The notes under the pieces are model-generated. The model had not been told where the DNA came from. It saw nothing but the letters and a program-made list of their open reading frames with translations, and ran no database searches. Positions 12,632 to 25,616 of a stretch of DNA of 64,000 bases are shown here, in pieces. The stretch is from Caprella mutica. Taxonomy: Eukaryota > Arthropoda > Malacostraca > Amphipoda > Caprellidae. Position numbers and translations under genes: made by a program. Within the stretch, counting starts at the first letter, position 1, and each line of letters opens with the position of its first letter. The DNA lies in the NCBI GenBank assembly GCA_947561585.1, contig CANNZV010001118.1, forward strand, positions 113,245 through 177,244, read 5' to 3'.

Positions 12632-13171
12632 GTCTATATGATTCTTTTCATATGATTGAAAATACAGACTTGTTATAGAGTAATAATGTACGAGGAAATA
12701 GCAAAATAAAACAAAATGATGAAAGATATTCAATATAATTGGATCATCAAAATTGGCAAAATTAACTATACTTCTAAAACCTGTAACATTGATTTAAAAA
12801 AATGCTGGAATAAAATATAACAAAAAATATTTTTCAAATATAAGACTTACTAAATACCGAATCAGATTAAAACTTTTCATATTTAAGATATATATAAAAT
12901 GTTAAGGCTAAGAAAAACCATGTGAATAATTGTCATAAGTGGAGTAGATATATAGTGTACAATAATATATTGAATTAGAGTAGCATGTAGCTAATAGTGA
13001 TGGATATAGAAAATAAGTACAATGCTGCAAAAAGAAGTACAATGCTACAAAAATAAGTACAATGCTACAAAAATAAGTACAATGCTACAGAAATAAGTAC
13101 AAAGCTACAAAAATAAGTACAAAGCTCTCTTGTTTTCACATCTTTAATGACAACTGAATTTCATTTTGATT
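12632..13171. other. Intergenic stretch with a short tandem repeat
   Basis: AT-rich, no gene. At 13016-13130 about six copies of a 20-bp unit (AAATAAGTACAATGCTACAA) lie in tandem, ending some 40 bases beyond the stop of the minus-strand RING/B-box gene, so probably in its 3' UTR. Confidence 0.7.
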
Positions 13172-16100
13172 TCAAGTGAATGACCTGACAAAAGAACATT
13201 CAGCAGGCACTTTATAAGAATTGCCAAAGAAAGTATTCCGAATCACTCCAGTGAAGACGTGTGTTCGAATCCACTGACCGAGAGAATTTTCTAACTTTGA
13301 ATTTAATGATGTTGGATCAACATTGACAGTACAAATATTGAAACCATCCAGATTAAGATCTTCGAGTTTGAATTTGCTGAAAAGAGTTCTAGGGGGTTCA
13401 AAGTGAAGAAATTCAAGTTTTTGTAACCTGAAAAATTGTAGAAAAAATAATTATTTAAAAGTTATTTATGAACCGAAGACTCTATAAATTAAATCTATGA
13501 TATATTCGTGCCATTGGTACTGCTTTACCTATGGAAATATGTAAAAAATATATACTATTCAGTAAAATGGAAAATTAGAACTTACGTTTTTCCACCAATA
13601 AGGTTATGAATAATATAATAGACATTCGCCAGACTTTCACTTATTTCCCCCGAGATATATAGGCTCAACTTTTGATTGAAATGTTTCAATTGAGACAAAT
13701 CATCAGGTGGGAAGTTGATTGGCACTGACAATTCTGAAAATAAAAAGAATTAAAAGAATGTAACTAGCTAGAGCAATGTATTTAGTACAAATAATAAAGA
13801 CATTTATCTGAAATATCAGAATTTAGTAAAAATTCATAAGATCTATCAATCATTGTAACTTGAATAAACCTTAAAAAAAGATTTATCAATTGTTAATAGC
13901 AATTAATTATTTACACAGTTAAAAATTACTTGAAATACACATTATAATCACTAATCAGAAAATAGTCTGTTTGTTTACATTTGATTGCAACTTAGTAATT
14001 GAAAGAGAGTGACTTTTTAAATATTTCAGCTATCAATATATTTCCTACTAGCTATAGCTAGAATAGGACTATTTGAATATCTCTCTAGTGTCTAGATTCT
14101 AGAGTGACCTAAATTGACAGATTAATTGACTATTATTTTCCCCAAAACTCACTCAGAATTGATAATCTCATCCAGTTCTGGACTCTGCATATTTTTTGCA
14201 CATGTTTCTTACTCTTGATGGCAAGACCTAATTCAGTTACAGTGATGGGGAGTGTCTCAAGATTGTTGGGGCAAGAACCATAGTAGGATGTAAGACGACT
14301 GCAATAGAGAGATTAAATTGATTTTCTTGCATGAAATAACTGCTTTTAACATTAAGATGGCAATCTGATACAAGAAGTCATCCAGAAATATAAAATAAAG
14401 TCATTTACCTACCTATTGGTATGGCAGGTTTTGTAGATGAGAACAGTAAAAAAAATATCAAGAGGTTGTGGAGGACTTTGGCAATGATGAAAGAACATAT
14501 TAATAACATATCCTGTATAGCTATCATATTTTGATAAATCACACAAGAGATAATTACACTACATCTATTACTATTTATCCACAAAAGAATTCCTTAGTGT
14601 TAGATTTGAAGGGACTATACAATTGCCATAATTTATTCACTCACCATTTACTATTAATACACATGGTAAGTATCAATTTATCACTGTCATTGTTGCTCTC
14701 TCCACAGAACGAATCAAAGAAATGAAGATCTACCGATGCTTTCTCATTAGCATTTCCAAAAGCTTTTGAAATGTGGTCAAATGGAATGATGGAATTCTTT
14801 CCTCTCTTGCACTCAATACGCATCACAAAATTAGGAATAGATTCACTAGCAACAGATGCAGCCCAAGCACTTTCAGGATCATTCACAATCCATAATTTTC
14901 TGTTTGATTTGAAATATGCAATCTTCTGACATACTTCCTTGGGTAATTCTTCAGATTTAGTGCTCTTCAGAGGCTTGATATTTGGTAGTTTCTGAAAGTG
15001 AAAATAAATTGAATTAGAATGAGATCAGTTCAATACTTTATTTATAAAACTAAGTAAATTAATGGGAAAGAATGTGAAATCTGGTTAACCTAATAAAATG
15101 GACTACATATTTTCAAATAGTGGGTTTAAAATATTAAAAAAAACAATACTTTTCATTTCCAACAATATACAGTATCAGAAGAAAGTGATTATTAGTGTTG
15201 ATTATCATAAGTTTTATTTGAAGTAGCTATAACTATATTAACTATAGTTTCATTCACACTCCTGTCATGAAAAATCATTATAAATAGGTATTTAAAAATT
15301 GAAGTCTTCCTTTTTAAAGATAATATTTTTCCATTAAAAATAAGAATATAATTGAAGGCATAAAAATAGATATATAATATGAAAAAGTTTAACATCTGCC
15401 TTTAAGAGTGAGAGCCCTAGAAAATTAATGGATTGGACTAAAAAAATTAATTGATTATATAGCTACAAACCCAATTAACTTAAATTATAGCTAGCTAATA
15501 ATTAAACAGTAACCTATTCTATAGCTACTCCTCAAACAAGAATTAATTCTATAAACTCACAAGTTTGTCCTGCAGCATTTCAGGCATCAGCTCTGGTAAT
15601 TCATACAATGGGGTGTCTGTGAGAATTTCTGAGCATTTCTTATGAAAACTTGCATAATTATTTATCTTCTCATCACTGAGAAAATCATCAACCATTTGTA
15701 ACCTCTCTTGATAAAGGCACCTGACACTATAAGCAGTTTTAACAGATTCAATTAACTTGCCAATTGATCTGGACAGTTCCATCAACTGTTGGTCATTTTC
15801 TTCCAAGATCTTCATTTGTTCTTCCATATCATTCTTCTTCAACTGTTTTCTTTCTCTTATGCTGTTTTTGATGTCATCTACGCTTTCACAAATGTCATTC
15901 ACATAATGACGCATATGCTGTGCTGACAAACAAGTTATACATGCAAATTCATTGCAATCCTTGCACCAGGCAATGAAAAGCTTGTCATGTTCAGGGCATG
16001 GAATTTCTTCATCAAATTTGAACTCTTTCTTTTTATCCAAGGCTGTTGCCCCTTCTAATGCTTCTTCTGCACTATCTACTTTCCAATGTCTTCTACACAA

Positions 16101-16235
16101 TGGACACTTGGAATCTTTATTCTTCTCCATGCCTGAAATACAAGTCAAACAAAATTTGTGCCCACAAGGCAGTTCAATTTCCTTTTGGTATTCATCACAA
16201 AGAGTACAAACGCTATTTTCTTCAATATCACTCAT
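13172..16235 (-). CDS. RING finger / B-box (TRIM-like) protein
   Basis: Exons (minus): 15561-16235, 14645-14991, 14413-14520, 14153-14298, 13586-13733, then 13172-13376 (stop TGA 13172-13174); about 542 residues. Residues 10-47 form a C3HC4 RING (C10, C13, C24, H26, C29, C32, C44, C47), and 80-110 a type-2 B-box with all eight ligands (C80, H83, C91, C94, C99, C102, H107, H110). A charged helical stretch at about 117-170 should be the TRIM coiled coil. The rest (14 kb exons on) is a leucine-rich region I cannot place; it is not a visible SPRY, NHL or filamin domain. RING plus B-box implies an E3 ubiquitin ligase. The first exon ends at CTT|GTGAGT, so it is not a single-exon gene. The last acceptor is ambiguous: using 13428 instead of 13376 shifts the frame into an early TAA. 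Confidence 0.82.
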
Positions 16236-17813
16236 TATAATATTATTGTTAAAATGAAATATGAGTAGAGTAGGTAGCCTAGGTAACTAAAGTCAAAATC
16301 TGAAAAAGACTAAAAAGAGTAATTAAGAAGAGACATTAATAGAAATATATTATACCTAGGATATTAACATTTAATTAGAATTATCAAATACTCAGACAAA
16401 TAGCTAAGTTTAAGTACCTAACACAAATTAACAATTAATTTAACCCTAACTATCTTTCTTGTAGAGTTATAACTTAAGCTACTCTTTCTTTATTTCATAA
16501 TGGTGACTTGATCCTACTCCTAGTGACTACAACCAAGGTATTATTATTAAATGCAATATTTTCAATTACCTACAACTTTACACAACGGCGTATCAAGAGA
16601 AACTGCATTGCATCATCGACGCCAACAAAGGTACGGAATTACGAACTGAACATGTTCTGAACACGTTTCAGAGAGCCAGAATCTATACAAATATAATTAA
16701 TAATGTAGTTACTTTACTCCATTAAGCTAGTTACAAAATAAAATGAGTTCTTAAAATAATTGTTTTTCACTGTAGAGCGTAAAAAATGCGATTCACTGAA
16801 TGATTAAAGGTATAATAAGAGTCCAATGTAGGCTACCTAAATACTGATAAGTTGATAATAAAAGTTATGCTTGCATGCCTACAGGCAGACAAAGACATTA
16901 CGTACATGTAGGAACACTTCGTGTAATTACACAATACATATACAAATCAGTAGTTATATGTATGTTGTACGTATAAAATTATTAATTAAATAGCAAAGTT
17001 GAATTAGACCGAGTTAACTTAAGAGAAATTGTTACGTTTAACATTTAAGGAACAATAATGTATAAATTGCAAAACCCTATTTTGAGTACAAGCATGATGC
17101 ACTTAAATATAACTGCAGTGAGTCAGTGACCTTGATTAGTCACAAGAGTCGGTTAATTATATCTTATAACATAACATCAATTCAATATGTTATATTACAT
17201 GCAAAACATAATTTGCATATAAACATTATTATTTAGTTCACTCCTATATATTGCCAAAAGACAGTCTCCAAATATTTTAAATAATCCCACCAACTTCGGC
17301 TTCCCATCTTATACTGGAAAATAGAATGAAATGAACGTACATAATTAAATGACTTAATCTTCATATCCCTACAAACAACGGTCTGTCTATTCGATGGAAC
17401 AATCCATAGAATAGATATTCCAGCAATCGAATCGATAAGCGTTGTCAATAGGAATGTAGTTTGATTAATTATTTTTTTTGTTAACTTAAATATAGTAAGA
17501 TCCAGTATTAGCAATTAGGAAATATGCATAACCTGCAATTTATATTCAAATGGTTTGCGTGGCATTCTTTGGCAAGATTACTTTTCTTGCCTTCAAACTC
17601 ATTAAATTATGCTCCTTAATATTACTTGCCATCAATTTCTTAAACAGCTACTTTCTAGAATTTTGTAACAAATTTCTATAACTAATCATTTATTTAAATA
17701 GGTTTAACATACGAGTTATTGAATACCTTTTATGAAATCACAAATGGCAAAATATTTTATAGGACAATTAAAATACAGTTCAGTGGGGCGCATTATATTT
17801 GTATAACAACAAT
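16236..17813. other. Intergenic stretch between DDX24 and the RING/B-box gene
   Basis: 1.6 kb of AT-rich DNA downstream of the DDX24 stop and upstream of the RING/B-box ATG. It should hold the DDX24 3' UTR and the promoter of the next gene. I find no convincing coding exon, RNA gene or core promoter motif. A 93-codon open frame at 17233-17514 looks like chance. Confidence 0.5.
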
Positions 17814-20800
17814 CTAATTCTGTTTCATCCTCATTCTTTTCTTCTTTCTCTTCTCCCTTTTCTTAGCAGCCTTTTCTTTATTTTTCTTCATCATAGTTTC
17901 TTTCATCTTCTTCATATCATCTTTGATAGTTTTTTCAGGTTTGAGGAGCAGTTTTGTGAACTTTGCCATTTCTTTTCTCTGTTTCTTGTACTTGTCATAA
18001 GAATCCAACTTGACAATACCCTCTTCAAAAGGCATATCCTCACCGAAAAGTTCTTCAGCGAACTTCTCCCGCTGTGTTTTGGTAGAATCTTCCACCAGGG
18101 AAGATTTGGGATTCACGGCACCCCAAGAATCAGGTAGGTTATTTTTATCGATGCCAACAGCCGATGCTATGGAAGACATGTTACGAACATGACTGCGTGA
18201 AAACATGGCACCCACAATAGGCTTCGCTATCAATCCTTCAAGTGTCCTGCGTAGGCGTTTGATTTCCTTCTTTTTGGCACCTGGACGCATAGTGACCTGC
18301 TTGTCTGGAGACAAAAGATACAGATCTTCTTGGTCTAATCTAAAAAGACAAACGAAAGAGAGATTATATACATGTACAACTAGTGTACTTAACTGTTAAT
18401 AATAACCAATTCTAAATCGTATCAATAAATTAGAGTTTAAATGAGTATGGTAAAAAAAACTAGTACCATATTAAATATCTGACCAGTTTAGAAATAATAA
18501 ATTAAACACATTTGAACTGTATTAATGTTATTAACTGGTAGTAGCTACTGTAGTGCAGTTTCAAGACATTTAAATTTTGTAAAATTAAATTGAATTAAAA
18601 AAGAAACTATTGATTAGATGGGCGAAGTAAAAAAAACAGAAATACTCACTCGTCATCAGAATCGACAATTCCAATTTCTTTGCCTGCCTTATCTTTATCT
18701 TCTTTTTCTCTCTCTTCTCTTCTACTCACGTGTTCCATTTTCTCGAGTTGAACAGCAAGATCTACTCTCTCGACAATCTAGAAAAAAGTTTTTATCCCAT
18801 TGAACAATCTGTATAAATTTACTTTCATCATTCATGGAAGAAAACTTTAGAAAAACTTATAAAAAGCAAAGAATAATACAACATAGCAACCTCAATAAAA
18901 TACTATTTCACGGAACTTTAGTTACCTGATCATAAGTATTTTCTTCGATAGGGAAGAATGGAATTTCGCTGGGATCTTTTCTGTTTAGGGTATGACAGAT
19001 AGTTCTGAACTTCATCACATCCTTGGGTTCAATGAACACGATGCTGATTCCGTTTTCGTTGGCACGAGCTGTACGACCACTTCTGTGTACATAAGACTGA
19101 GGGAAAAAAGAATACGAGTTACACGAGATACAGAATTAGTTTTAAAAAACAGCAAAAAGATACAAATTTTTTTTATAAGAGATTTCTTTTTAATATTCCT
19201 CTTAAGTAATTTTCCTTCTACTATCAAAATATATCATGGAGCTAATTCTTTTTCTCAACTCAATAAAGATCAAGGAGATAAAATTTAATTTAATGTACGA
19301 CTTACTTAAAGTTTACTTCAGAACCAAAGGCCAAATCACTGACATCAAAAGGAAGTTAAATACAAGGGACTCAAAGAAGCAGTCTCACGGAAATTATTTT
19401 TAGACAGGTAATTATCTCCATGAAGTTGTTTAGATATCATCATCACCACCACTCACCTCAGCTGTGAAAGGTACTTGGAAGTGAATAACATGTTGCACCC
19501 CCTTGATATCGAGACCCCTGGCAGCGACATCAGTTGTGATGAGCAGACTGTTTGGCTCTGAACTGAACTTTTCCAGGTGACGCAGTCTCTGCTTCTGGTG
19601 CATTGAAGCGTGAAGATCCTGAGGAAAAATTTATATCTTATTACATTCTTCTTGTTTCTTATGAAAAAAATATCATATTGAACCGATACCATACATATTA
19701 GCTACCTATACTGATATAAGTACCGATACTTGGTATTGATAATTTGCCGATACCGATGCACAGATACCTAAATATCACCAATATTTTGATACCTAAAAAA
19801 TGGCAGATATAACGAGTAAAGATACCGATAGCATCGTTACAGCCCTAATTTATAGGTTTTTTTTTCTCTGAAAAATTTATATCCAAACTCAAGCACTAAA
19901 TAAAAAGTGTTACAAACAGTTTCAAATACAATAGATGAAAGACATAAATGGATAATTGCTGTTTTTTGGTAATGTCATAGATAACTATAGAACTAATGTC
20001 ATAGATAACTATAGAACTAATGTCATAGATAACTATAGAACTAATGTCATAGATAACTATAGAACTAATGTCATAGATAACTATAGAACTAATGTCATAG
20101 ATAACTATAGAACTAATGTCATAGATAACTATAGAGCTAATGTCATAGATAATTATAGAACTAATGTCATAGATAACTATAGAACTAATGTCATAGATAA
20201 CTATAGAACTAAAGTCATAGATAACTATAGAGCTAATTTCATAGATAACTTTAGAACTAATGTCATAGATAACTATAGAACTAATTTCATAGATAACTTT
20301 AGAACTAATGTCATAGATAACTAAAAAACTAATGTCATATATAACTATAGAACTAATGTCATAGATAACTAAAGAACTAATGTCATAGATAACTAAAGAA
20401 CTAATGTCATAGATAACTATAAAACTAATACCATAGTCTATTTCCTCTGATTTTTAATGAAAATTCTCTTCACTATACTATGTACAGTGCATGCGTACCT
20501 GTGGCTTATAGTTGAGGGTGGTGAAGACACTCTTGAGTCTCCTGACACACTCTATACTGTTACAGAACACCATCGTCCTGCCAGGGTGACGCACTAGGAA
20601 GTAGTACAGGTAATAGTCCTTCTCGTGCTAGAAAAGAGGATTACATTTAGTAATGGAGTAGGTAGTAAACAATATCTGCGATTTATTCATACCAATAACA
20701 AATAAGGTACAATTCATCTTAAATAATAGATAATATAGTTAAAATAATAATATAATAAAGTCATAAGCAATATAATTTATTTTTATTTCGATAAGTAGGT

Positions 20801-23800
20801 TTTCTTAGCGCTTCAGATGAGCAGAATGAGCAATTCAAATAATTAATAAGGGGCAATTAAACAATTAATAAAGGGCAATTCAAACTATTAAATTATGGGC
20901 AAATCCAACAATTCAATAAAGACACCAAGAGAAAATAAAAATTTCAGCAATGAACAATTCAATTAGGTGATAAATTTTGACATTTAGGAATTATCCACTA
21001 GTTGCTTTAACTTCAGAATAATTAACAACTTAATAACTACAACAGTAGAATATAGTAACAATCACCTGTTCACAGTTTATTCTGCACTCTGTGAGGTTCT
21101 CCGCCGTTGCAGTCTTGCGAGTGATATCAAATATCTTGGCCGATGGTTTGCAGCCGACCATCTTGGCAAGTTTCTGAAGCTTTATTTCAGAGGTGGAAAC
21201 GATGCTCTGGAGGAAAATAAAATAAAAATTAACGAGATACCAAAGTAGCTAATTTTTGAGGAATAAGAAAGGAAAGAAAACAAAGAGCTAGCCATTGAAT
21301 GGAAATATCATGAATTATATAAAATTGAACTACGGAGGTAGCTGATTTTGAACATATTGTCAAAATACAATATTATTTATTTACTTGAAATGAAATATAA
21401 TTTAGTATAGCTAATGTAGTTACCTACCTATAGCTAGTATATAAATATCAGAAAAATAGCTTTTTTTTAACCCATATTTGAATATAGATATTGTAGTAAA
21501 GTGAAATCAGAATAACTTTTCCAGACTGTACAGAGTACCGTCTAGAAATATTAAACACAGAATTTAATAAAAATGTGCAAAAATAAAATCCCCTAAAAGT
21601 CATGTACTAAGATTCCTCTAAGCCGCACCTTCTTTTGTTTCATCTTGAGTCTCTGGGGCAACTGATGCACTAATGTTAGAGTGGCCGAGAATATGAAGGT
21701 CTGTCTGTCTGTACCAGAGGTGTTCTTTTGCGTTCCACCGTTGAGAAGCTTCACTATCCTATCCACCTCTTCAAAGTTCTTAGGACCTATCATCCTGTCA
21801 GCCTCGTCAATTGCCAGGTACCTGGGGAAAGAAAAAAGGTTAATTAATAGGTAATTCAGTCAGAAATAAATGCAATCCATGGCAAACGTGTTACAAATAG
21901 AACTGTTCAAATACAATAGATGAAATTATAATTAATTGATGTTCTTAGTAATGAATTTCCTTTTACCCAAAAATATTTATGTTACGTATAAATGCAATTG
22001 ATGGAGATAAGGCGACTCATAACTCTGGTTAATTATATTTATACCAGACGGCACTCAGTTCCCACCAGACGGCACTCAGCTCCCACCAGACGGCACTCAG
22101 CTCCCACCAGACGGCACTCAGCTCCCACCAGACGGCACTCAGCTCCCACCAGACGGCACTCAGCTCCCACCAGACGGCACTCAGCTCCCACCTGACAGCA
22201 CTCAGCTCCCACCTGACAGCACTCAGCTCCCACCTGACAGCACTCAGCTCCCACCTGACAGCACTCAGCTCCCACCTGACAGCACTCAGCTCCCACCTGA
22301 CAGCACTCAGCTCCTACCTGACAGCACTCAGCTCCTACCTGACAGCACTCAGCTCCTACCTGACAGCACTCAGCTCCTACCTGACAGCACTCAGCTCCTA
22401 CCTGACAGCACTCAGCTCCTACCTGACAGCACTCAGCTCCTACCTGACAGCACTCAGCTTCTACCTGACAGCACTCAGCTCCTACCTGACAGCACTCAGC
22501 TCCTACCTGACAGCACTCAGCTCCTACCTGACAGCACTCAGCTCCTACCTGACAGCACTCAGCTCCTACCTGACAGCACTCAGCTCCTACCTGACAGCAC
22601 TCAGCTCCTACCTGACAGCACTCAGCTCCTACCTGACAGCACTCAGCTCCTACCTGACAGCACTCAGCTCCTACCTGACAGCACTCAGCTCCTACCTGAC
22701 AGCACTCAGCTCCTACCTGACAGCACTCAGTTCTTGGAGATGGTCCACTCCCTCTTTGATTAGTTCCCAAAGGCGGCCAGGGGTAGCCACCACAATTTCA
22801 GGCCGGGTCCTCTTGAGTAACCTCTTCTGCTTTCTTGCGTCCATTCCCCCCACAATGACACCTGTCTTGACACCAGAGTATTTGCTCACTTGTGACAAGT
22901 GACTGTGAATCTGTGGAATTGAGGAAACTCATCTTAGCCCAAAAATACCTCATGTTCTGTAAGGAATTAATTAGCACTAACAATAAAAATCTATTAATTA
23001 GTTCATTAAACTGATTGAGCATTATTGAACAAAGTTGTCAGATGTTTCAATATTACTAGCTGTTGCGAATCACATTTGGATACACTACTATCATTATAAA
23101 ATTGAAAGTTATTCCTAATATATAAGAAACAAAATAGAAGTTATCTATAATCTCAGCTATGAAAGATATCAGCCCACTAACTATCAAATAAAATAAAATT
23201 TGAATATTAGTTCTATTTCTTATAGTCTACCAAGATATTTACCTGAACAGCCAATTCTCGAGTTGGAGTGAGAATTAGTGCTCGCAATAAGGACATCTCT
23301 TCTGTTTCTTCTAATTTAACTTTTTTCTTCAAAAATGGGAATTGAACATCATTCATTACTCTTGTGAGGCCCAACTTACTATCATCATCCATTTCGTTTT
23401 CAATATCTTGCTCATCATCTGTTCCAAAGTCACTATCAGAGCCAATAGAAGAATTCTCCTCATCTTCTAGATCTGAATTTTCCTCATCTCCTTGATCCAA
23501 ATTTTCCTCATCTTCTATATCTGAATTTTCCTCATCTTCAATATCTGAATTTTCCTCATCTTCTTCATCTGGATTTTCCATGCCTTCTTCATCTAGATTT
23601 TCCATGTCTTCTTCATCTAGATTTTCCATGTCTTCTTCATCTAGATTTTCCTCATCGGAGTCATCCATATTTTCCTCATCGGAGTCATCCATATTTTCCT
23701 CATCGGAGTCATCCATATTTTCCTCATCGGAGTCATCCATATTTTCCTCTGCCACATCTTTCTCGCCATTAGCCAGAGTATCATAAGATATTTCTGCAAT

Positions 23801-25075
23801 GCCATCATTCCCATTAAACAAATACTCTTCCACATCTTCCTCATCAGTTTCCAGAAAACTATCATTATCACTACTATCATCATTATCTTCTTTCAGAGTA
23901 TTAGCTGTCATCTCTTTTTTCAATTTGGTTTTATCACGCATTTGTATGACAATCTTGTTCTTCTGTATTTTAGCTTTCACCTTCTCCTTGTCTTTGCAAA
24001 TTCCGTGTATAATTGGAATGCAAAAAGCCAGTGTTTTTCCACTACCTGTTTCAGCAGCGCCCAGTACATCGCACCTGTCCATGATTGCAGGCTTGATGCA
24101 TTTCTCCTGAAAAAAGAACATTGGTTTAATACTAAGACCAGTAATACATTTACAATTATAGATTTAAAAGGTCAGGGTGGGACATACCTGGATTGCAGTA
24201 GGAGTAGAATAACCAATTTCTGAAAGTGCTTTCTTAATGGAGTCAGGAACTTTCAACTCATCCCATGCACTAACATCCACAGGTTCTTGAACTTTCTTGA
24301 ATTTCATATACTCTGGATTCATTTTATCTTTAACGACAGCTTTGGAAGAAATAGTCGATACTTCTTCAGATGTTTTGTCATAAGAAGCTTTCTGTTCATT
24401 CTTGATATTCTTCTTTCTTTTTTTGCTAGGTTTTGTATCGTTATCCTGGAGCCCATCAAGATTTTTATTGATGGGGTATCCATCAGAATCTTTCAGAGTC
24501 AATTCATTTTCAATGTTCAAAACTTTAACATTTTGCTGCTTTGTCTGAAAAAGAAAAATTGATTGGTCAATAATTCTAAACAAAGAAACATAATTAAAGT
24601 TTACGTTTTTAAGTGAAAAATATTATATTTATCATTTACGTTTTTAAGGGAAAAATATTGTATTATATTTTTAAGGGGAAATTATTGTATAAGCAAATTA
24701 AAGTAGTCTTTGCATTGACTATCATATTCTATTATTTCTATATAAATAAAAATTTAACAAATATGAAATGAGATATTTAATAATTGAAGGATATAATATA
24801 TTAATCAAATGATAATAACTTCTATCACATCATTATCCATATTTAGTAATAATTATTGTGATTATCAAAATATAAATTTAACATACCTGCAATCCTTCTT
24901 TAACCCAATCTTGGAAGACAACTTTGTTATCTTTAGTTTTTCCCATGTATTTGAAACTGGTAAGTTCTTCAAAGGTGTTATAATCGTTAAACTCTTCATC
25001 TGGGATATCAACTGAATTGGCTGTTAAAGATGCTGTAGGAGTTTCATTTTTATGGCTTCTTTTTCTTTTACCCAT
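17814..25075 (-). CDS. DDX24: DDX24, DEAD-box RNA helicase of ribosome biogenesis
   Basis: Eleven exons (minus): 24887-25075, 24188-24544, 23243-24106, 22717-22910, 21629-21821, 21066-21206, 20499-20627, 19457-19618, 18926-19096, 18650-18777, 17814-18339; 1017 residues, all joins in phase. Motifs in order: Q-motif region ending GYSTPTAIQ (~182), Walker [10 protein letters not shown] (199-207), PTRELA (463-468), TPGR (513-516), DEAD (540-543), SAT (580-582), FCNS (exon 7), [10 protein letters not shown] (717-726), HRSGRTAR (747-754). A long acidic insert between Walker A and PTRELA is typical of DDX24/Mak5, as is the Lys/Arg-rich tail. By family it is a nucleolar ATP-dependent RNA helicase in large-subunit pre-rRNA processing. 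Introns hold two minisatellites (19970-20430, 22045-22733). Human DDX24 has 859 residues; the excess lies mainly in the acidic insert. Confidence 0.96.
19300..19395 (-). mobile_element. Retroposon fragment in a DDX24 intron
   Basis: A 3'-end fragment of the 52570-53073 retroposon family (GTTTACTTCAGAACCAAAGG...TACAAGGGACTC) in reverse orientation, within the intron between exons 8 and 9. Confidence 0.6.
19970..20430 (+). repeat. 24-bp intronic minisatellite
   Basis: About 19 tandem copies of ATGTCATAGATAACTATAGA plus ACTA, in the DDX24 intron between exons 7 and 8. Copies are nearly identical on the left and carry A/T substitutions on the right. Because 24 is a multiple of 3, one plus-strand frame stays open across the array; this is not a gene. 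Confidence 0.92.
22045..22733 (-). repeat. 21-bp minisatellite made of a DDX24 exon-intron junction
   Basis: About 33 tandem copies of the minus-strand unit CTGAGTGCTGTCAGGTAGGA(G). The first unit is the last 14 bases of DDX24 exon 4 (codons for LSAV plus AG) and the first 7 of its intron, so every copy repeats a CAG|GTAGGA 5' splice site. Variants are in blocks away from the exon: CAG|GTAGGA (about 22313-22733), CAG|GTGGGA (about 22190-22312), then CTG|GTGGGA with GCCGT (about 22045-22190). In the exon's frame each unit ends in TAG. A 243-codon frame in another phase is an artefact of the 21-bp period. Confidence 0.95.
23591..23746 (-). repeat. Coding tandem repeat in the DDX24 acidic insert
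   Basis: Inside exon 3 a 24-bp unit coding for ENMDDSDE is repeated four times almost perfectly (about 23648-23746), followed by an 18-21-bp unit for ENLDEEDM and then [12 protein letters not shown] repeats. The array lengthens the acidic insert without breaking the frame. Confidence 0.85.
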
Positions 25076-25616
25076 CTTGATAAATTGATTAATTTAAGTA
25101 GAGTTTTGACTAAAAATATGATCTAAATTAGCCTAGTAGTGGTCAAAAAAATTTTATCTGAGGAGTTAAATAATTAATTAGTTATCTATGATAATGAGCC
25201 AGACTGAAGGAACTGGAGTAAAGTGTTCCCAGTTTGTATTTGGTGCACTGAACTCCTCGGACTTTTTCAAAAATCTGAGAAATAGCTGCTAACATTTTTC
25301 ATCAATCTGTCTAGTCCTCTAAAATTTTTCAAGTTTCTCCTCCAAAAATTAATGGTAATATAGGAATTAATAGCTAAATATCCTCCAACATTGCAGGAAT
25401 TTTTTTATTAGATAAATTGAATATCTCCTGACATACATATCATTGGAATTTACCACCAAATACAATCTGGAAGTGTTCTACAAGATATCCTACATTTTGA
25501 CTTCTGTTCTCAGTAAAATACATGTAAATATAATTATATAGGAGGAAATTATAGATTGTTCATACAGAAAATGTTAAAAATGTTGGATATTCTGCAGACT
25601 GGATAATGAGCAGCCG

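Noticed and set aside
14641..14886. Exon 2 of the RING/B-box gene ending at its own TGA
   Set aside because: TGGTGA lies on a strong donor (ATG|GTGAGT), and the next exon continues the frame through TG|C.
15549..16235. RING/B-box protein as a single-exon 228-residue gene
   Set aside because: The open frame reads through a perfect donor (CTT|GTGAGT at 15561/15560). Five further exons join in phase.
17233..17514. 93-codon minus-strand frame between DDX24 and the RING/B-box gene
   Set aside because: No family match, domain or splice context; consistent with chance in AT-rich intergenic DNA.
19956..20324. 122-codon plus-strand frame with repeated VIDNYRTN
   Set aside because: An artefact of the 24-bp tandem array in a DDX24 intron.
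22045..22733. CRISPR-like array
   Set aside because: Units are head-to-tail with no spacers, and the window is eukaryotic. The same applies to the 18-, 19- and 24-bp arrays.
22039..22770. 243-codon minus-strand open frame with repeated GAECCQV
   Set aside because: It is the 21-bp minisatellite read in a phase without stops. It overlaps real DDX24 exon 4 in a different frame and the period explains the openness.
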